Shown: positions 9,421-17,872, counted from the first letter of the stretch. The stretch: 31,929 bases of DNA from Nostoc sp. GT001 (GCF_030382115.1 NZ_JAUDRJ010000003.1:6300171-6332099), one strand, 5' to 3'. Numbers and translations: made by a program. Notes: a model not told the origin generated them from the sequence alone.

Positions 9421-9485
9421 TATTGTGGGGTGGGCAACATGAGCGCCCAATAAACAAAGGCGGGCGAGACGCCCACCCCACAATA
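9421..9485. repeat. 65-bp dispersed palindrome
   Basis: Perfect 15-base arms, TATTGTGGGGTGGGC at 9421-9435 and its complement at 9471-9485, enclose a 35-base loop that contains further GGGC/GCCC pairs. It begins 28 bp after the GT2 stop and looks like a cyanobacterial interspersed palindrome. It could also act as a terminator or mRNA 3' stabiliser. Confidence 0.7.
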
Positions 9486-9550
9486 AATAATTGAATATTT
9501 TTTTATTTGTAAGTCCCTAATATCTCAATATCTCTGAGTTGTTGAATAGA

Positions 9551-9572
9551 CACCCCTTATAACGGAGGGGTG
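9551..9572 (+). repeat. Short hairpin before the next GT4 gene
   Basis: CACCCC and GGGGTG arms flank a 10-base loop, 33 bp before the start codon of the next gene. It could be a terminator of upstream transcription or part of a leader. Confidence 0.4.
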
Positions 9573-9604
9573 ATTCAAGCTTTTTATCCTTAAGGAAGTA
9601 GTGT

Positions 9605-10807
9605 ATGAAACTTTGTATTGTTACTCATAAAATCAAAAAAGGTGATGGTCAGGGACGGGTAAACTATGAGGTTGCTAAGGAAGCAATACGTCGTGGTCAT
9701 CACTTGACATTATTAGCTAGTGAAGTCGCACCAGAACTAGAAGAGAATAACCAAGTTAATTGGATTAAAATTCCAGTTAAAGGTTATCCTACAGAATTTG
9801 TACGTAATTTCATCTTTGCCCAAAAAAGTGCAGATTGGTTGCGTAAACATCGCTCTGAGATTGATTTAGTTAAAGTCAATGGAGCAATTAATCTGGCTGC
9901 GGCTGATGTAAATGCTGTACATTTTGTCCACAGTTCATGGTTGCGATCGCCTGTCCATATTTCTCGCAATCGCCGCGATTTATATGGTTTTTACCAGTGG
10001 CTATTTACGGCTTTTAATGCCCGTTGGGAAAAACAAGCTTTCCAAAAAGCACAGGTTGTGGTGGCTGTATCCGAAAAGGTAGCTCAAGAATTAGTCAACA
10101 TTGGTGTACCACGTTCTCGAATTAAAGTAATTGTCAATGGTGTTGACTTAGAAGAGTTTACCCCTGGTGAAAGCGATCGCCAAAAATTAAGTTTACCGGA
10201 GAATGTCTCCTTAGCCCTGTTCGCTGGAGACATCCGCACACCCAGAAAGAATTTAGATACAGTACTACACGCCTTGGTGAAAGTTCCCGATTTACATTTG
10301 GCGGTAGTAGGTCATATCGAAGGTAGTCCCTTCCCACAACTAGCGGCATCCTTGGGGTTAAGCGATCGCGTGCATTTTGTCGGATTTCGCCGTGATATCC
10401 CCGAAATTATGCGGTCAGTAGATTTATTTATTTTTCCTTCCCGATATGAAGCTTGTAGCCTCGTATTGTTAGAAGCACTTTCTTCAGGACTACCAGTAAT
10501 TACTGCCACAGCTACCGGGGGTGCAGAGTTGGTGACACCAGAATGTGGCATCGTTTTAACCGACTCAAATGATATCGAAGCTTTAGCTGTGGCGATGATG
10601 TCCTTGGTAAGTGTAGATATGCTCATGCAGCAAATGAGTCAAGCTGCTCGTTCTGTGGCAGAACAGCACAGCTGGACTACTATGGCACAAACTTATGTGG
10701 ATTTATTCGAGGAGTTAAGCAAGAATGCGGAACACCGTTCTTATACCGACTTATCGCCGTCCACAAGACCTCTCACGCTGCCTTTTGGCGCTACAGAAGC
10801 AAACTAA
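9605..10807 (+). CDS. GT4-family glycosyltransferase with overprinted C-terminal tail
   Basis: This 400-residue GT-B glycosyltransferase has the N-terminal MKLCIVTHKIKKGDGQGRV loop and a donor-binding half with FAGDIRTPRKNLD, the E-x7-E motif EACSLVLLE and the TGGAELV loop. AAGGA at 9592-9596 sits 8 nt before the ATG. The last 83 nt overlap the next gene in another frame. The residues after about position 373 (HRSYTDLSPS...) show no family similarity I recognise and are probably a tail gained by a frame change, while the overlapping start of the next protein looks ancestral. The two genes are almost certainly co-translated. Confidence 0.9.
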   Translation: MKLCIVTHKIKKGDGQGRVNYEVAKEAIRRGHHLTLLASEVAPELEENNQVNWIKIPVKGYPTEFVRNFIFAQKSADWLRKHRSEIDLVKVNGAINLAAADVNAVHFVHSSWLRSPVHISRNRRDLYGFYQWLFTAFNARWEKQAFQKAQVVVAVSEKVAQELVNIGVPRSRIKVIVNGVDLEEFTPGESDRQKLSLPENVSLALFAGDIRTPRKNLDTVLHALVKVPDLHLAVVGHIEGSPFPQLAASLGLSDRVHFVGFRRDIPEIMRSVDLFIFPSRYEACSLVLLEALSSGLPVITATATGGAELVTPECGIVLTDSNDIEALAVAMMSLVSVDMLMQQMSQAARSVAEQHSWTTMAQTYVDLFEELSKNAEHRSYTDLSPSTRPLTLPFGATEAN

Positions 10808-11681
10808 ACCAGTCGATCAGGTGATAGTGGTTGTCCGCGATACGGATGTAGAAACTTGGCAATTTCTGGCTCAATACACAGCGCACAACTTGCCACTGCA
10901 TACCGTGAAAGTGACACAACAGGGGGTAGTAGCAGCTCTCAACGCCGGATTAGCAGCAGTGGAGGGCGATATTGTTTCCATTACTGATGATGATGCCGCG
11001 CCCCACCCGGATTGGTTAGAGCGGATTGCGGCTTACTTTACCTGTGATCGTCGCCTCGGCGGACTGGGAGGGCGTGATTGGATATACCACGGCAGCAAAT
11101 TAGAAGACGAATCCCGCCCAGTAGTGGGACAGTTGCAGTGGTTTGGGCGAGTCATTGGCAACCATCACCTGGGAGTGGGAGAACCCCGCGAAGTCGATAT
11201 TCTCAAGGGCGTGAACATGAGTTTTCGTACCCAAGCGATTGGACAACTGCGCTTTGATGAGCGGATGCGCGGTACTGGAGCGCAAGTACACTTTGAAATG
11301 GCATTCACCTTGGCATTAAAGCGGGCTGGTTGGAAGATAATTTACGATCCTAGCGTTGCTGTAGATCATTATCCAGCCCAACGTTTTGACGAAGATCAGC
11401 GAAATAACTTTAATGAAATTGCCTTTATTAATTTAGTCCATAATGAAACCTTAGTTTTACTAGAGCATTTACCATTTATCCGCCGGATTGCATTTTTGTT
11501 CTGGGCAGTATTTGTGGGTACATGCGATAGTTTGGGCTTAGTACAATGGCTGAGATTTTTACCTAGCCAAGGGCAGTTGGCAGGGAAAAAGTTATTAGCA
11601 TCTTGGCGTGGGCGTTGGCAAGGATATAAACAATTCAAAATTCAGAATTCGCAATTCAGAATGAGGCAGAGCCTCGAATGA
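10725..11681 (+). CDS. GT2-family glycosyltransferase
   Basis: This 318-residue GT-A glycosyltransferase starts with VLIPTYRRPQDL, the GT2 nucleotide-binding strand, followed by QGVVAALNAGL and the acidic cluster SITDDDAAPHPDWLE (about residues 84-98). A moderately hydrophobic stretch at about 240-265 may associate with the membrane. The ATG lies inside the upstream GT4 gene, with GAGGAG at 10709-10714, ten bases before it, supporting this start and translational coupling. The last ~15 residues (KIQNSQFRMRQSLE) are encoded by an AT-rich dispersed repeat that has entered the 3' end, so the native C-terminus has probably been replaced. Confidence 0.88.
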   Translation: MRNTVLIPTYRRPQDLSRCLLALQKQTKPVDQVIVVVRDTDVETWQFLAQYTAHNLPLHTVKVTQQGVVAALNAGLAAVEGDIVSITDDDAAPHPDWLERIAAYFTCDRRLGGLGGRDWIYHGSKLEDESRPVVGQLQWFGRVIGNHHLGVGEPREVDILKGVNMSFRTQAIGQLRFDERMRGTGAQVHFEMAFTLALKRAGWKIIYDPSVAVDHYPAQRFDEDQRNNFNEIAFINLVHNETLVLLEHLPFIRRIAFLFWAVFVGTCDSLGLVQWLRFLPSQGQLAGKKLLASWRGRWQGYKQFKIQNSQFRMRQSLE

Positions 11682-11713
11682 CTTCATTCCCAGGCTCTAG
11701 CCTGGGAACGAGT
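11633..11713. repeat. Dispersed repeats overlapping the GT2 stop codon
   Basis: Two repeat types join here: short AATTCAAAATTCAGAATTC-like copies (11633-11660) and a GAGGCAGAGCCTC / CCAGGCTCTAGCCTGG palindromic element (about 11664-11711). Both are of kinds common in Nostoc-type genomes. The first provides the C-terminal codons of the GT2 gene. Confidence 0.55.
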
Positions 11714-11744
11714 TGAACTTATTTATATGTACATCTAAAATTGA

Positions 11745-13214
11745 ATGAATTCTAAGCAGATACTTTTCAATAGTTTTTTACAAGAAAACTATTCTCCCGA
11801 AGAGCGATCGCTACAGGGTTGGATGGCGATCGCAGGCTTTATATTACTAACTGTAGTTTGCTATTTTGGTGGTGTTACTGCCGCATTGCGCCTAATTTAC
11901 CCGGCGACAGCTTTAGTAGTAGCTTTATTTTTATACTTGCGGCATCCCATTCTCTACATTGGCTTTACTTGGTGGATTTGGTTTCTCACGCCCTTAGCTA
12001 CTCGCTTAGTTGACTATCGGGTAGGGTGGGATGCTAGCCGTCAAATGCTCATAGCACCCTATTTAGTGGTGTTTATTACCATAGCAACATTTTTGCGACA
12101 CTTTCCCCGCGCTTCTCGCCAAGGGGGTTTGCCGTTTGTTTTGGCTTTTATCGGAGTGTTTTATGGCTTTCTCATCGGTCTTATTTACAACGCACCTATC
12201 CCTGTAGCACGCGGATTGATGGATTGGCTCAGTCCGATTATTTTCGCTTTTCACTTATTTATCAACTGGCGAGATTATCCCACCTATCGCCAGAATATTC
12301 AGCGAACATTTCTCTGGTCTGTGTTGATTTTAGGAACTTATGGCGTATATCAATTTGTGGTAGCTCCTGAGTGGGATAGGTACTGGCTCATACAATCAAA
12401 ATTATTCATGAGTTCGGGAAACCCTGTACCTTTCGGGATGCGCGTCTGGAGTACATTACACTCAGTCGGCCCCTTTGGTTCGGTTATGCAAGCTGGGTTA
12501 CTGTTGTTATTTACCAGTTCAGGAAACTTAATTTTTCCGGCTTCAGCTGTTGGTTACTTATCTTTTCTATTAACACAAGCACGTACTAATTGGGGAGGCT
12601 GGTTATTTGGAATAATTATGATTATGGGTTCAGTCAGAGCCAGAATTCAAATGCGCTTAATTACCATAATTGTGGTTATGGCTATTTGTGTTGTGCCATT
12701 GACAACTATCGAACCAATTGCTGGGGTGGTAGCAGCACGTTTTGAAACTTTTTCTAATATTCAAGAAGATGGCAGCTTTAAAGATAGATCGGGAACTTAC
12801 GACAGAAATCTTGGTTTAGCCCTTTCTAATGCTCTAGGTAATGGCTTAGGAAATATTTGGAAGGTCAACGAAAAAACTGGTCAAATTGAAGTAGTGGTCA
12901 TCGATAGTGGCATTTTAGATATGTTTTTCACCCTTGGTTGGTTTGGAGGCATATTTTATATGGGTGGATTAATCTTTTTGATTATTAGTGTTAGCAGCTA
13001 TGGTGAAGGTCGTTTCGATAGTTTTGTCAGTGCTGCCCGCGCCATTGGGATCAGTTCTGCTTCACAGTTAGTTATCGGTAGCGGGATGTTGAGTGTGTCA
13101 GGGATGATTCTTTGGGGATTTTTAGCTATGGCTATGGCAGGACATAAATACTATAGCAATCCTCAGATGTTCTCCAATATTCCTAACTTTTCTAAGAAAT
13201 CGAGAATCTCATAA
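11745..13214 (+). CDS. O-antigen ligase / polymerase-like multi-pass membrane protein
   Basis: This 489-residue integral membrane protein has about ten to twelve hydrophobic helices, beginning near 28 and ending near 470, with a large polar loop at about 340-395 (SFKDRSGTYDRNLGLALSNALGNG region). The topology, the loop with conserved-looking Arg and aromatic residues, and the location inside a glycosyltransferase cluster point to the WaaL/Wzy superfamily. These proteins join undecaprenyl-linked glycan units or ligate them at the outer face of the inner membrane. There is no clear Shine-Dalgarno before the ATG. Ligase and polymerase cannot be told apart by sequence. It probably completes the export arm together with the co-polymerase and the ABC exporter. 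Confidence 0.75.
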   Translation: MNSKQILFNSFLQENYSPEERSLQGWMAIAGFILLTVVCYFGGVTAALRLIYPATALVVALFLYLRHPILYIGFTWWIWFLTPLATRLVDYRVGWDASRQMLIAPYLVVFITIATFLRHFPRASRQGGLPFVLAFIGVFYGFLIGLIYNAPIPVARGLMDWLSPIIFAFHLFINWRDYPTYRQNIQRTFLWSVLILGTYGVYQFVVAPEWDRYWLIQSKLFMSSGNPVPFGMRVWSTLHSVGPFGSVMQAGLLLLFTSSGNLIFPASAVGYLSFLLTQARTNWGGWLFGIIMIMGSVRARIQMRLITIIVVMAICVVPLTTIEPIAGVVAARFETFSNIQEDGSFKDRSGTYDRNLGLALSNALGNGLGNIWKVNEKTGQIEVVVIDSGILDMFFTLGWFGGIFYMGGLIFLIISVSSYGEGRFDSFVSAARAIGISSASQLVIGSGMLSVSGMILWGFLAMAMAGHKYYSNPQMFSNIPNFSKKSRIS

Positions 13215-13257
13215 ATCTTTTGACATCCTCACCGCCGTGTTCGCCCTTGGCGTTCCC

Positions 13258-13283
13258 GTTCGCGCAGCGTCTCCGTCAGGAGA
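13258..13283. repeat. Dispersed repeat, GTTCGCG-GCGTCTCC family (copy 1)
   Basis: The motif GTTCGCGCAGCGTCTCC followed by GTCAGGAGA recurs in variant form at 22507-22531 and, inverted, at 30443-30469. Confidence 0.5.
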
Positions 13284-13305
13284 AGGGTACGCACTCTTAA
13301 GAAGG

Positions 13306-13393
13306 AGTAATGAGTAATAAGTAATAAGTAATAAGTAATGAGTAAATACCCATTTTTCATCCACTCATTACTCATTACTACTTACTTATTACT
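13306..13393. repeat. 7-bp tandem repeat with an inverted partner
   Basis: Five and a half direct copies of AGTAATR (13306-13347) are followed by a short spacer and the reverse-complement heptamers (13363-13393, ACTCATT/ACTTATT). The RNA would fold into a long AU-rich hairpin in the 247-bp gap between the ligase-like gene and the last glycosyltransferase. Copy number may vary between strains. Confidence 0.7.
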
Positions 13394-13461
13394 TTAAAGC
13401 CGTGCTGGAAATACGGGGTTTTAAACCCATTTTTCTTACAACTTAAATAGGACTTTTATAG

Positions 13462-14598
13462 ATGATGAAAGTAATTATTGTTATGCCACTAGCCGAGCAA
13501 CGAGGCGGTGGTGAAATGATGCTTTGGGATTTGGTGCAGCAGGGACGTAATGCTGGTGTTGAGTGGTTGGTGATATTTTTAGAAAACGGCCCGATGGTCG
13601 AACAAGTAAAGTCTCTGGGTATTGATGCGCGAGTTGTAGAAAGTGGACGTTTACGCCAAATCCACCGTTTTATTGGCGCTGTTTTGCGGATAGCTGCGAT
13701 CGCTCGCCGCGAACGTGCAGATATAATTGTCAATTGGATGTGGATTACGCATATATCTGGAGGTTTGGCGGCAATGTTGGCTGGCTTGCCTGCTGTGTGG
13801 TATCAACTAGAAGTACCTAGCGATAAAACTTGGTTGGTACGACTGGCAACTTTAATTCCAGCGCGGGCAATTATTACCCTTTCGCAAGATGGCAAGCAAG
13901 CACAGGCAGAGATTTGGCCCCACAGACCAACACCTTTGGTTTATCCTGGTGTCGCATTAGACCGATTTGAGCCGAATGCTTTACCAACTCCAGAAGAAGC
14001 ACGGCGAAAACTGGGCTTACCCTTACACGGGCCTTTGATTGGAATTGTGGGACGATTGCAACGATGGAAGGGAATGCACGTATTGGTGCAAGCAATGCCC
14101 AAAATTTTACAGAAGTATCCCGATGCCCATTGTGTAGTGGTTGGCGGTAAGCACGATTTGGAACCAGATTATGAGGACTTCTTAAAAGGTGAAATCACCG
14201 CTTTGGGCTTGAAAGACCAAGTAATTATGGCTGGACTACAGCGCAATATCCCGGAATGGGTGCAGGCGATGGATGTATTTGTTCATGCGTCGGATAATGA
14301 GCCGTTTGGGATTGTGATTATTGAGGCGATGGCGCTGGGTAAACCTGTAATTGCTGGCAGTGCAGGCGGCCTGACAGAGATTATCACCGATGGCATGAAT
14401 GGACTATTAACACCTTACGGCGATGCGGATAAATTAGCGATCGCAATTCTCCGCTATCTTGACGAGCAAGAATTTGCCCGAAGTGCGGGAATAGCTGCAC
14501 GAGAACGCGCCCTCGATTTCTCAACGCAGAATTATGCCCAAAATTTTATTAGTGCAATTCGCTCTGTAATGCCTAGTAGTCTGTCCCAAAAGTTTTGA
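13462..14598 (+). CDS. GT4-family glycosyltransferase
   Basis: This 378-residue GT-B glycosyltransferase has an acceptor-side loop (PLAEQRGGGEMMLWDL), a donor domain beginning near IVGRLQRWKGMHVLVQA, the E-x7-E motif EPFGIVIIE and the loop SAGGLTEIITDGMNG. Start codons at 13462 and 13465 are both possible. It is the last gene of the + strand cluster, closed by the bidirectional palindrome at 14616-14646. The 3' end lies in a short sequence (CAAAAGTTTTGA) that recurs 83 bp downstream. Confidence 0.92.
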   Translation: MMKVIIVMPLAEQRGGGEMMLWDLVQQGRNAGVEWLVIFLENGPMVEQVKSLGIDARVVESGRLRQIHRFIGAVLRIAAIARRERADIIVNWMWITHISGGLAAMLAGLPAVWYQLEVPSDKTWLVRLATLIPARAIITLSQDGKQAQAEIWPHRPTPLVYPGVALDRFEPNALPTPEEARRKLGLPLHGPLIGIVGRLQRWKGMHVLVQAMPKILQKYPDAHCVVVGGKHDLEPDYEDFLKGEITALGLKDQVIMAGLQRNIPEWVQAMDVFVHASDNEPFGIVIIEAMALGKPVIAGSAGGLTEIITDGMNGLLTPYGDADKLAIAILRYLDEQEFARSAGIAARERALDFSTQNYAQNFISAIRSVMPSSLSQKF

Positions 14599-14615
14599 GA
14601 GGTTAGTGGTGTTCA

Positions 14616-14646
14616 GATCCCCGACTTCTTAAAGAAGTCGGGGATC
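14616..14646. terminator. Palindromic terminator (dispersed repeat copy 2)
   Basis: Perfect 15-base arms starting GATCCCCGACTTCTT, 18 bp after the glycosyltransferase stop and between convergent genes, so it can serve both strands. It is the same sequence as 3622-3650 apart from one extra base pair at each end. Confidence 0.75.
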
Positions 14647-14690
14647 TAGCAGCCCGACTCACTAGTCCTCTATCGCAAAAGTTTTGATAG

Positions 14691-14747
14691 GTTTGTAGTA
14701 AGCACTTTAGTGCTTAAAAATTCAGGACTAAAGTCCTTACTACAAAC
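14691..14747. repeat. Nested palindrome (cruciform-like)
   Basis: The arms GTTTGTAGTAAG and CTTACTACAAAC enclose two inner self-palindromes, GCACTTTAGTGC and GGACTAAAGTCC, which differ by a compensating base-pair exchange. It sits between the convergent GT4 and MFS genes and ends 16 bp before the MFS stop. Confidence 0.65.
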
Positions 14748-14762
14748 GATTTTTAATTGGTA

Positions 14763-15950
14763 TTACTTGCCTTTTACCGAATGTTGCACCAGCCAGCAAT
14801 GTAAGCCCACCATTAACAGCGCTAATGGCAGCATCAACATGGGGATGATTTCTAAACTTGTCCAATTTGCAACCCAACCGGCTCCAGTGGGTATAATCGC
14901 AGCCCCCAAACTGGCGGCACTAGTGGCAATGCTAACAGCCGCAGGAACATGGGGATCAGGTAATCGTTGAGGGATTAACCAAATGGTTGCAGGAAAAATG
15001 GCTGCCAACCCAAAGCCAATCAACGGTAAGCTAATCCATTGATCTGGCAGTTGCCACCAAGCAAGCAACCCAATGATTACAAGACTGAGCGACATACTGA
15101 TTGTGCGGACTGCTCCAAGCCGTTGCAAGAAATAACCTAAGATGAAACGTCCCAATGTTAATCCCACCCAGTAGGCACTAACGCTGTAACCAGCTATCAG
15201 CGTGGGAGTATGACGAGCGACAGACTGCACAGTGTATGCCCAGTTGCCGATACAGGCTTCAGTGCCAACATAAACCAGCAAAAGTAGCCCAGTTAGCAAT
15301 ACTATCGGAGTTTGCAGCGCTCTGCCCAGATTTTCTAACGCAGTTGTCTTTGAGGGCAATACCCTTACTGTCATTGGTGTGTAGTTGAAGATGATTACGC
15401 CCAACACGCTGACAATTAATAGGCTGACAATCCCGGCTAATACTCCATAAACTTGTCGCCAGTTCATGCCAACTGCCAACAAAGTAGTAGCGATCGCGGA
15501 GCCTGAAAGTGCGCCAATACCATAGAAAGCATGGAGCAAACCAATCAAATTGGCACTGCGGGAATCTTGCACAATGTAAGTGTTAATGCCTGCATCAATC
15601 AACCCAATGCCCAATCCCAACGCCGATCCTGCCGCAACCATGAGAAACCAGGAGGGTGAGATGGCATAAATTATCAGTGCCATCGTCAGCGCACCCGCAG
15701 CAATCAACAGCATTCGCGCTAACCCCAGCCGACTACTCACCAGACTACTAGTGACTGCTGCCAGAATGTAACCGCTAATTTGACTGAGAAACAGCAGGGT
15801 GACGGTTGCTGGAGTCAGGTTATAGGTAGAGAGAATGGAGGGCAGAAGAACTCCTAATCCTGCTTCAGCTATACCAATGGCAATAAAGGCATAAAAGGCG
15901 ATCGCCGAACCTATCCACAGAGGCGGTAAGGTGCGTTGATAGTCTGTCAT
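14763..15950 (-). CDS. MFS transporter
   Basis: This 395-residue protein has about twelve hydrophobic helices and the usual break in the middle (about residues 195-215), so it is a major facilitator superfamily permease of the cytoplasmic membrane. The stretch GIGLIDAGINTYIV and the pattern of the first helices recall the sugar-permease/FucP-like and exporter groups, but the substrate cannot be assigned. GGAG lies about 11 bases before the ATG. It begins 28 bp after the ATP-grasp gene and is evidently in the same operon, so it may export or import the product or substrate of that ligase. Confidence 0.88.
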   Translation of the reverse strand: MTDYQRTLPPLWIGSAIAFYAFIAIGIAEAGLGVLLPSILSTYNLTPATVTLLFLSQISGYILAAVTSSLVSSRLGLARMLLIAAGALTMALIIYAISPSWFLMVAAGSALGLGIGLIDAGINTYIVQDSRSANLIGLLHAFYGIGALSGSAIATTLLAVGMNWRQVYGVLAGIVSLLIVSVLGVIIFNYTPMTVRVLPSKTTALENLGRALQTPIVLLTGLLLLVYVGTEACIGNWAYTVQSVARHTPTLIAGYSVSAYWVGLTLGRFILGYFLQRLGAVRTISMSLSLVIIGLLAWWQLPDQWISLPLIGFGLAAIFPATIWLIPQRLPDPHVPAAVSIATSAASLGAAIIPTGAGWVANWTSLEIIPMLMLPLALLMVGLHCWLVQHSVKGK

Positions 15951-15978
15951 TGGCTGGAATGCTCCTGAACTGCTAAGT

Positions 15979-17250
15979 TTAAGGGAGCCATTGTAATCCC
16001 TTATTCTGTAATTTATGCTCGATCTGCTGCATTTCCTGGATAGTTTCTCCAGTCACGATCGCATAAATTTCGGTGTAGATTTTTCCGTATTTGACCCTCT
16101 CTAAAGCCGACAGAACGATCAAGTCTTTGCGATCTAGTTCTGGTTTTAAGGTGACTAAAATTGAATCTAACGTTCCTTCCATGCGGTAGCTACTAGAATA
16201 TTTAGCAACTTCCTTTCCCAATCCCAGTAGGGTGTGACGCTGCAAGCACAACGGAGTCGATCCATTGACTCGGAAATTGGCATCGATTGCATAAAACAGC
16301 CCGTCCCGATCTTCAAGTACATCGAACCCAATCACGCCGAAATAACCCTGTTTGTAAGCATACTCACCAATGGCGGCAATCATCTCAAAGAACTTGCTCA
16401 TGTCAGTGTTGCGGTAGTCAATCAGTCCCCCTAAATAATTACCTTCTGGAGTGACGAGTTGGCTGGTAGTGCCGATGAGGGTTATCTCTCCCGTTTTGTT
16501 GATATAGAACTGTACGCAGTAATTCTGTATCTCATTCTTAACGAACTCCGAGACAATAATCCGATCAAGCAACTTAATATTGAGATATTTCCTGATTTCT
16601 TCAAAACAGTAATTCAGATCGCCGAGGCTTTTGATGATATAAGTGCCTTCCCCTGAGAGTCCGTGGGAAGTTTTAATTAAGTAGGGGAATTGTGGTAAAT
16701 GAATGTCTTCTAGACTACAGGTGCGTAAATCGTAACTCTCGTATTTTGGACATTGCACACCCAGTTCGGCTAGGGTTACTTTGCTGAGTAAACGGTAATG
16801 AGTGTCTGAATCAATAGCGTGTTTTTCTTTTTTGAGGCGATCAAAGGGAAATAGAGTGATGAGTTTGTCAAAGCGTTCGCTGTGGCTGAGATCGTCCAGG
16901 TAAGTCAATCGATCCATTATCAACCTATTGGAGTAGCTAAAGCCAAAATGCTCTTGCCAGTATGCAAGCAGCGACTTTGGTGGCGGATTAATCGCAATTC
17001 CTGGAATGCGATCGCCTAATACAGCTAAAATTTTCCAAGGTTCCTTTTGGCAAATCTTGTCAAAGGAGGTTTTGGTGGCTTCACTACTGCCATCTTGAAT
17101 AAAATATTTTTCCAGATTGGGATAAGCAGCCCAACTGGCAGTTGCAGGGTAATTTAGGATAAACCCATAAGATGCATCTGTGATATCTTGAGCAAACAGA
17201 TCGGAAAGAGAACTCCCTTGAAAGTATTGAAAGTTATATTGTGAGTTCAT
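15979..17250 (-). CDS. ATP-grasp ligase, unknown substrate
   Basis: This 423-residue protein has an N-terminal ~150-residue pre-ATP-grasp region and a C-terminal ATP-grasp domain. It shows the nucleotide-binding strand and Gly loop YLIKTSHGLSGEGTY (190-204), SEFV (234-237), and a metal-binding end FGVIGFDVLE...AIDANFRVNGST (304-332, with D310, D323, N325 and R327 as likely ligands). ATP-grasp enzymes activate a carboxylate as acyl phosphate and join it to an amine or thiol. The layout resembles peptide ligases of the PGM1-related type, which is a tentative analogy. The start ATG overlaps the stop of the 79-residue gene (ATGA), and GGAGGG lies inside that gene just before it, so the two are translationally coupled. 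The product is unknown. Confidence 0.82.
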   Translation of the reverse strand: MNSQYNFQYFQGSSLSDLFAQDITDASYGFILNYPATASWAAYPNLEKYFIQDGSSEATKTSFDKICQKEPWKILAVLGDRIPGIAINPPPKSLLAYWQEHFGFSYSNRLIMDRLTYLDDLSHSERFDKLITLFPFDRLKKEKHAIDSDTHYRLLSKVTLAELGVQCPKYESYDLRTCSLEDIHLPQFPYLIKTSHGLSGEGTYIIKSLGDLNYCFEEIRKYLNIKLLDRIIVSEFVKNEIQNYCVQFYINKTGEITLIGTTSQLVTPEGNYLGGLIDYRNTDMSKFFEMIAAIGEYAYKQGYFGVIGFDVLEDRDGLFYAIDANFRVNGSTPLCLQRHTLLGLGKEVAKYSSSYRMEGTLDSILVTLKPELDRKDLIVLSALERVKYGKIYTEIYAIVTGETIQEMQQIEHKLQNKGLQWLP

Positions 17251-17486
17251 TTCGCCCTCCCAGAAACCGCATCCTCAAACAATTGGACAGATACATCTTG
17301 TATCTGCACTCCTGCCAGCAAAACCCGATCTTGCTCAGAGACAATTTCTTTAGTAATTCCAGCTAAGGCTTGGGTAAATTTCGGTGAAATCAATCTATCT
17401 TTTGGTTGATTTTGTTTGTAAATCAGTTGCAATTGTTTTGTTTTACTAGATTTTATAGCCTGAAAATTGCTATATTTTTTTTGCAT
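17247..17486 (-). CDS. Small protein (79 aa) coupled to the ATP-grasp ligase
   Basis: I recognise no family. The protein is basic at the N-terminus (MQKKYSNFQAIKSSKTKQ) and more acidic or amphipathic towards the end (EIVSEQDRVLLAGVQIQDV). It has no Cys, no signal peptide and no membrane helix. The evidence that it is real is the ATGA overlap with the ligase gene and the GGAGGG ribosome-binding site for the ligase that lies within its last codons. It could be a substrate peptide (a RiPP-like precursor), a carrier or a regulator of the ligase. The start codon has no good Shine-Dalgarno, so the true start could be further downstream. Confidence 0.6.
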   Translation of the reverse strand: MQKKYSNFQAIKSSKTKQLQLIYKQNQPKDRLISPKFTQALAGITKEIVSEQDRVLLAGVQIQDVSVQLFEDAVSGRAK

Positions 17487-17872
17487 AAAGCTAATATTTG
17501 ATAATTGACTTTTATTTATATATCTTACTTATCTTTTAATTAACTCTATCAAACGAAATAAGTAAATTAGTTTATTTATTATCTGATGATTGCAGAGACG
17601 GCGATTTATCGCGTCTCTTGCCTTAACCGAAATTATTTAACAGACACCTAATCTAAAACCCCCATACCTTAGATGTACAGGGGTTATTTCAGCTTGTGCA
17701 AAATGGTTTAATGAAAAGGTTAACTTGTATTTCATCCAATTAAAAACTTAAACATATCCATAGGCAAAGCTGTACTGATCGAGCCAAAAAAGCCCTAAAA
17801 ATGTTGGGTTTTGTTCTTCAACCCAACCTGCGTAGTTTAAGCTTTTTGGGGCTAATCCAAGCGTCTTGCATC
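17487..17872. other. Non-coding spacer between two - strand operons
   Basis: This 386-bp, AT-rich stretch without a gene has a hairpin-forming AGAGAC...GTCTCT element (17594-17618) and, near the end of the DOMON-like gene, TTGGGTT/AACCCAA (17804-17826) inside weaker AGCC/GGCT arms. The latter could terminate the kinase-DOMON operon. The promoter of the 79-residue gene should lie in 17490-17600 but I cannot define it. Confidence 0.4.

Noticed and set aside
13216..13245. TTTTGACATCCTCACCGCCG stretch that resembles ends of IS200/IS605-type elements
   Set aside because: No transposase, no paired end and no clear hairpin; the similarity is too short.
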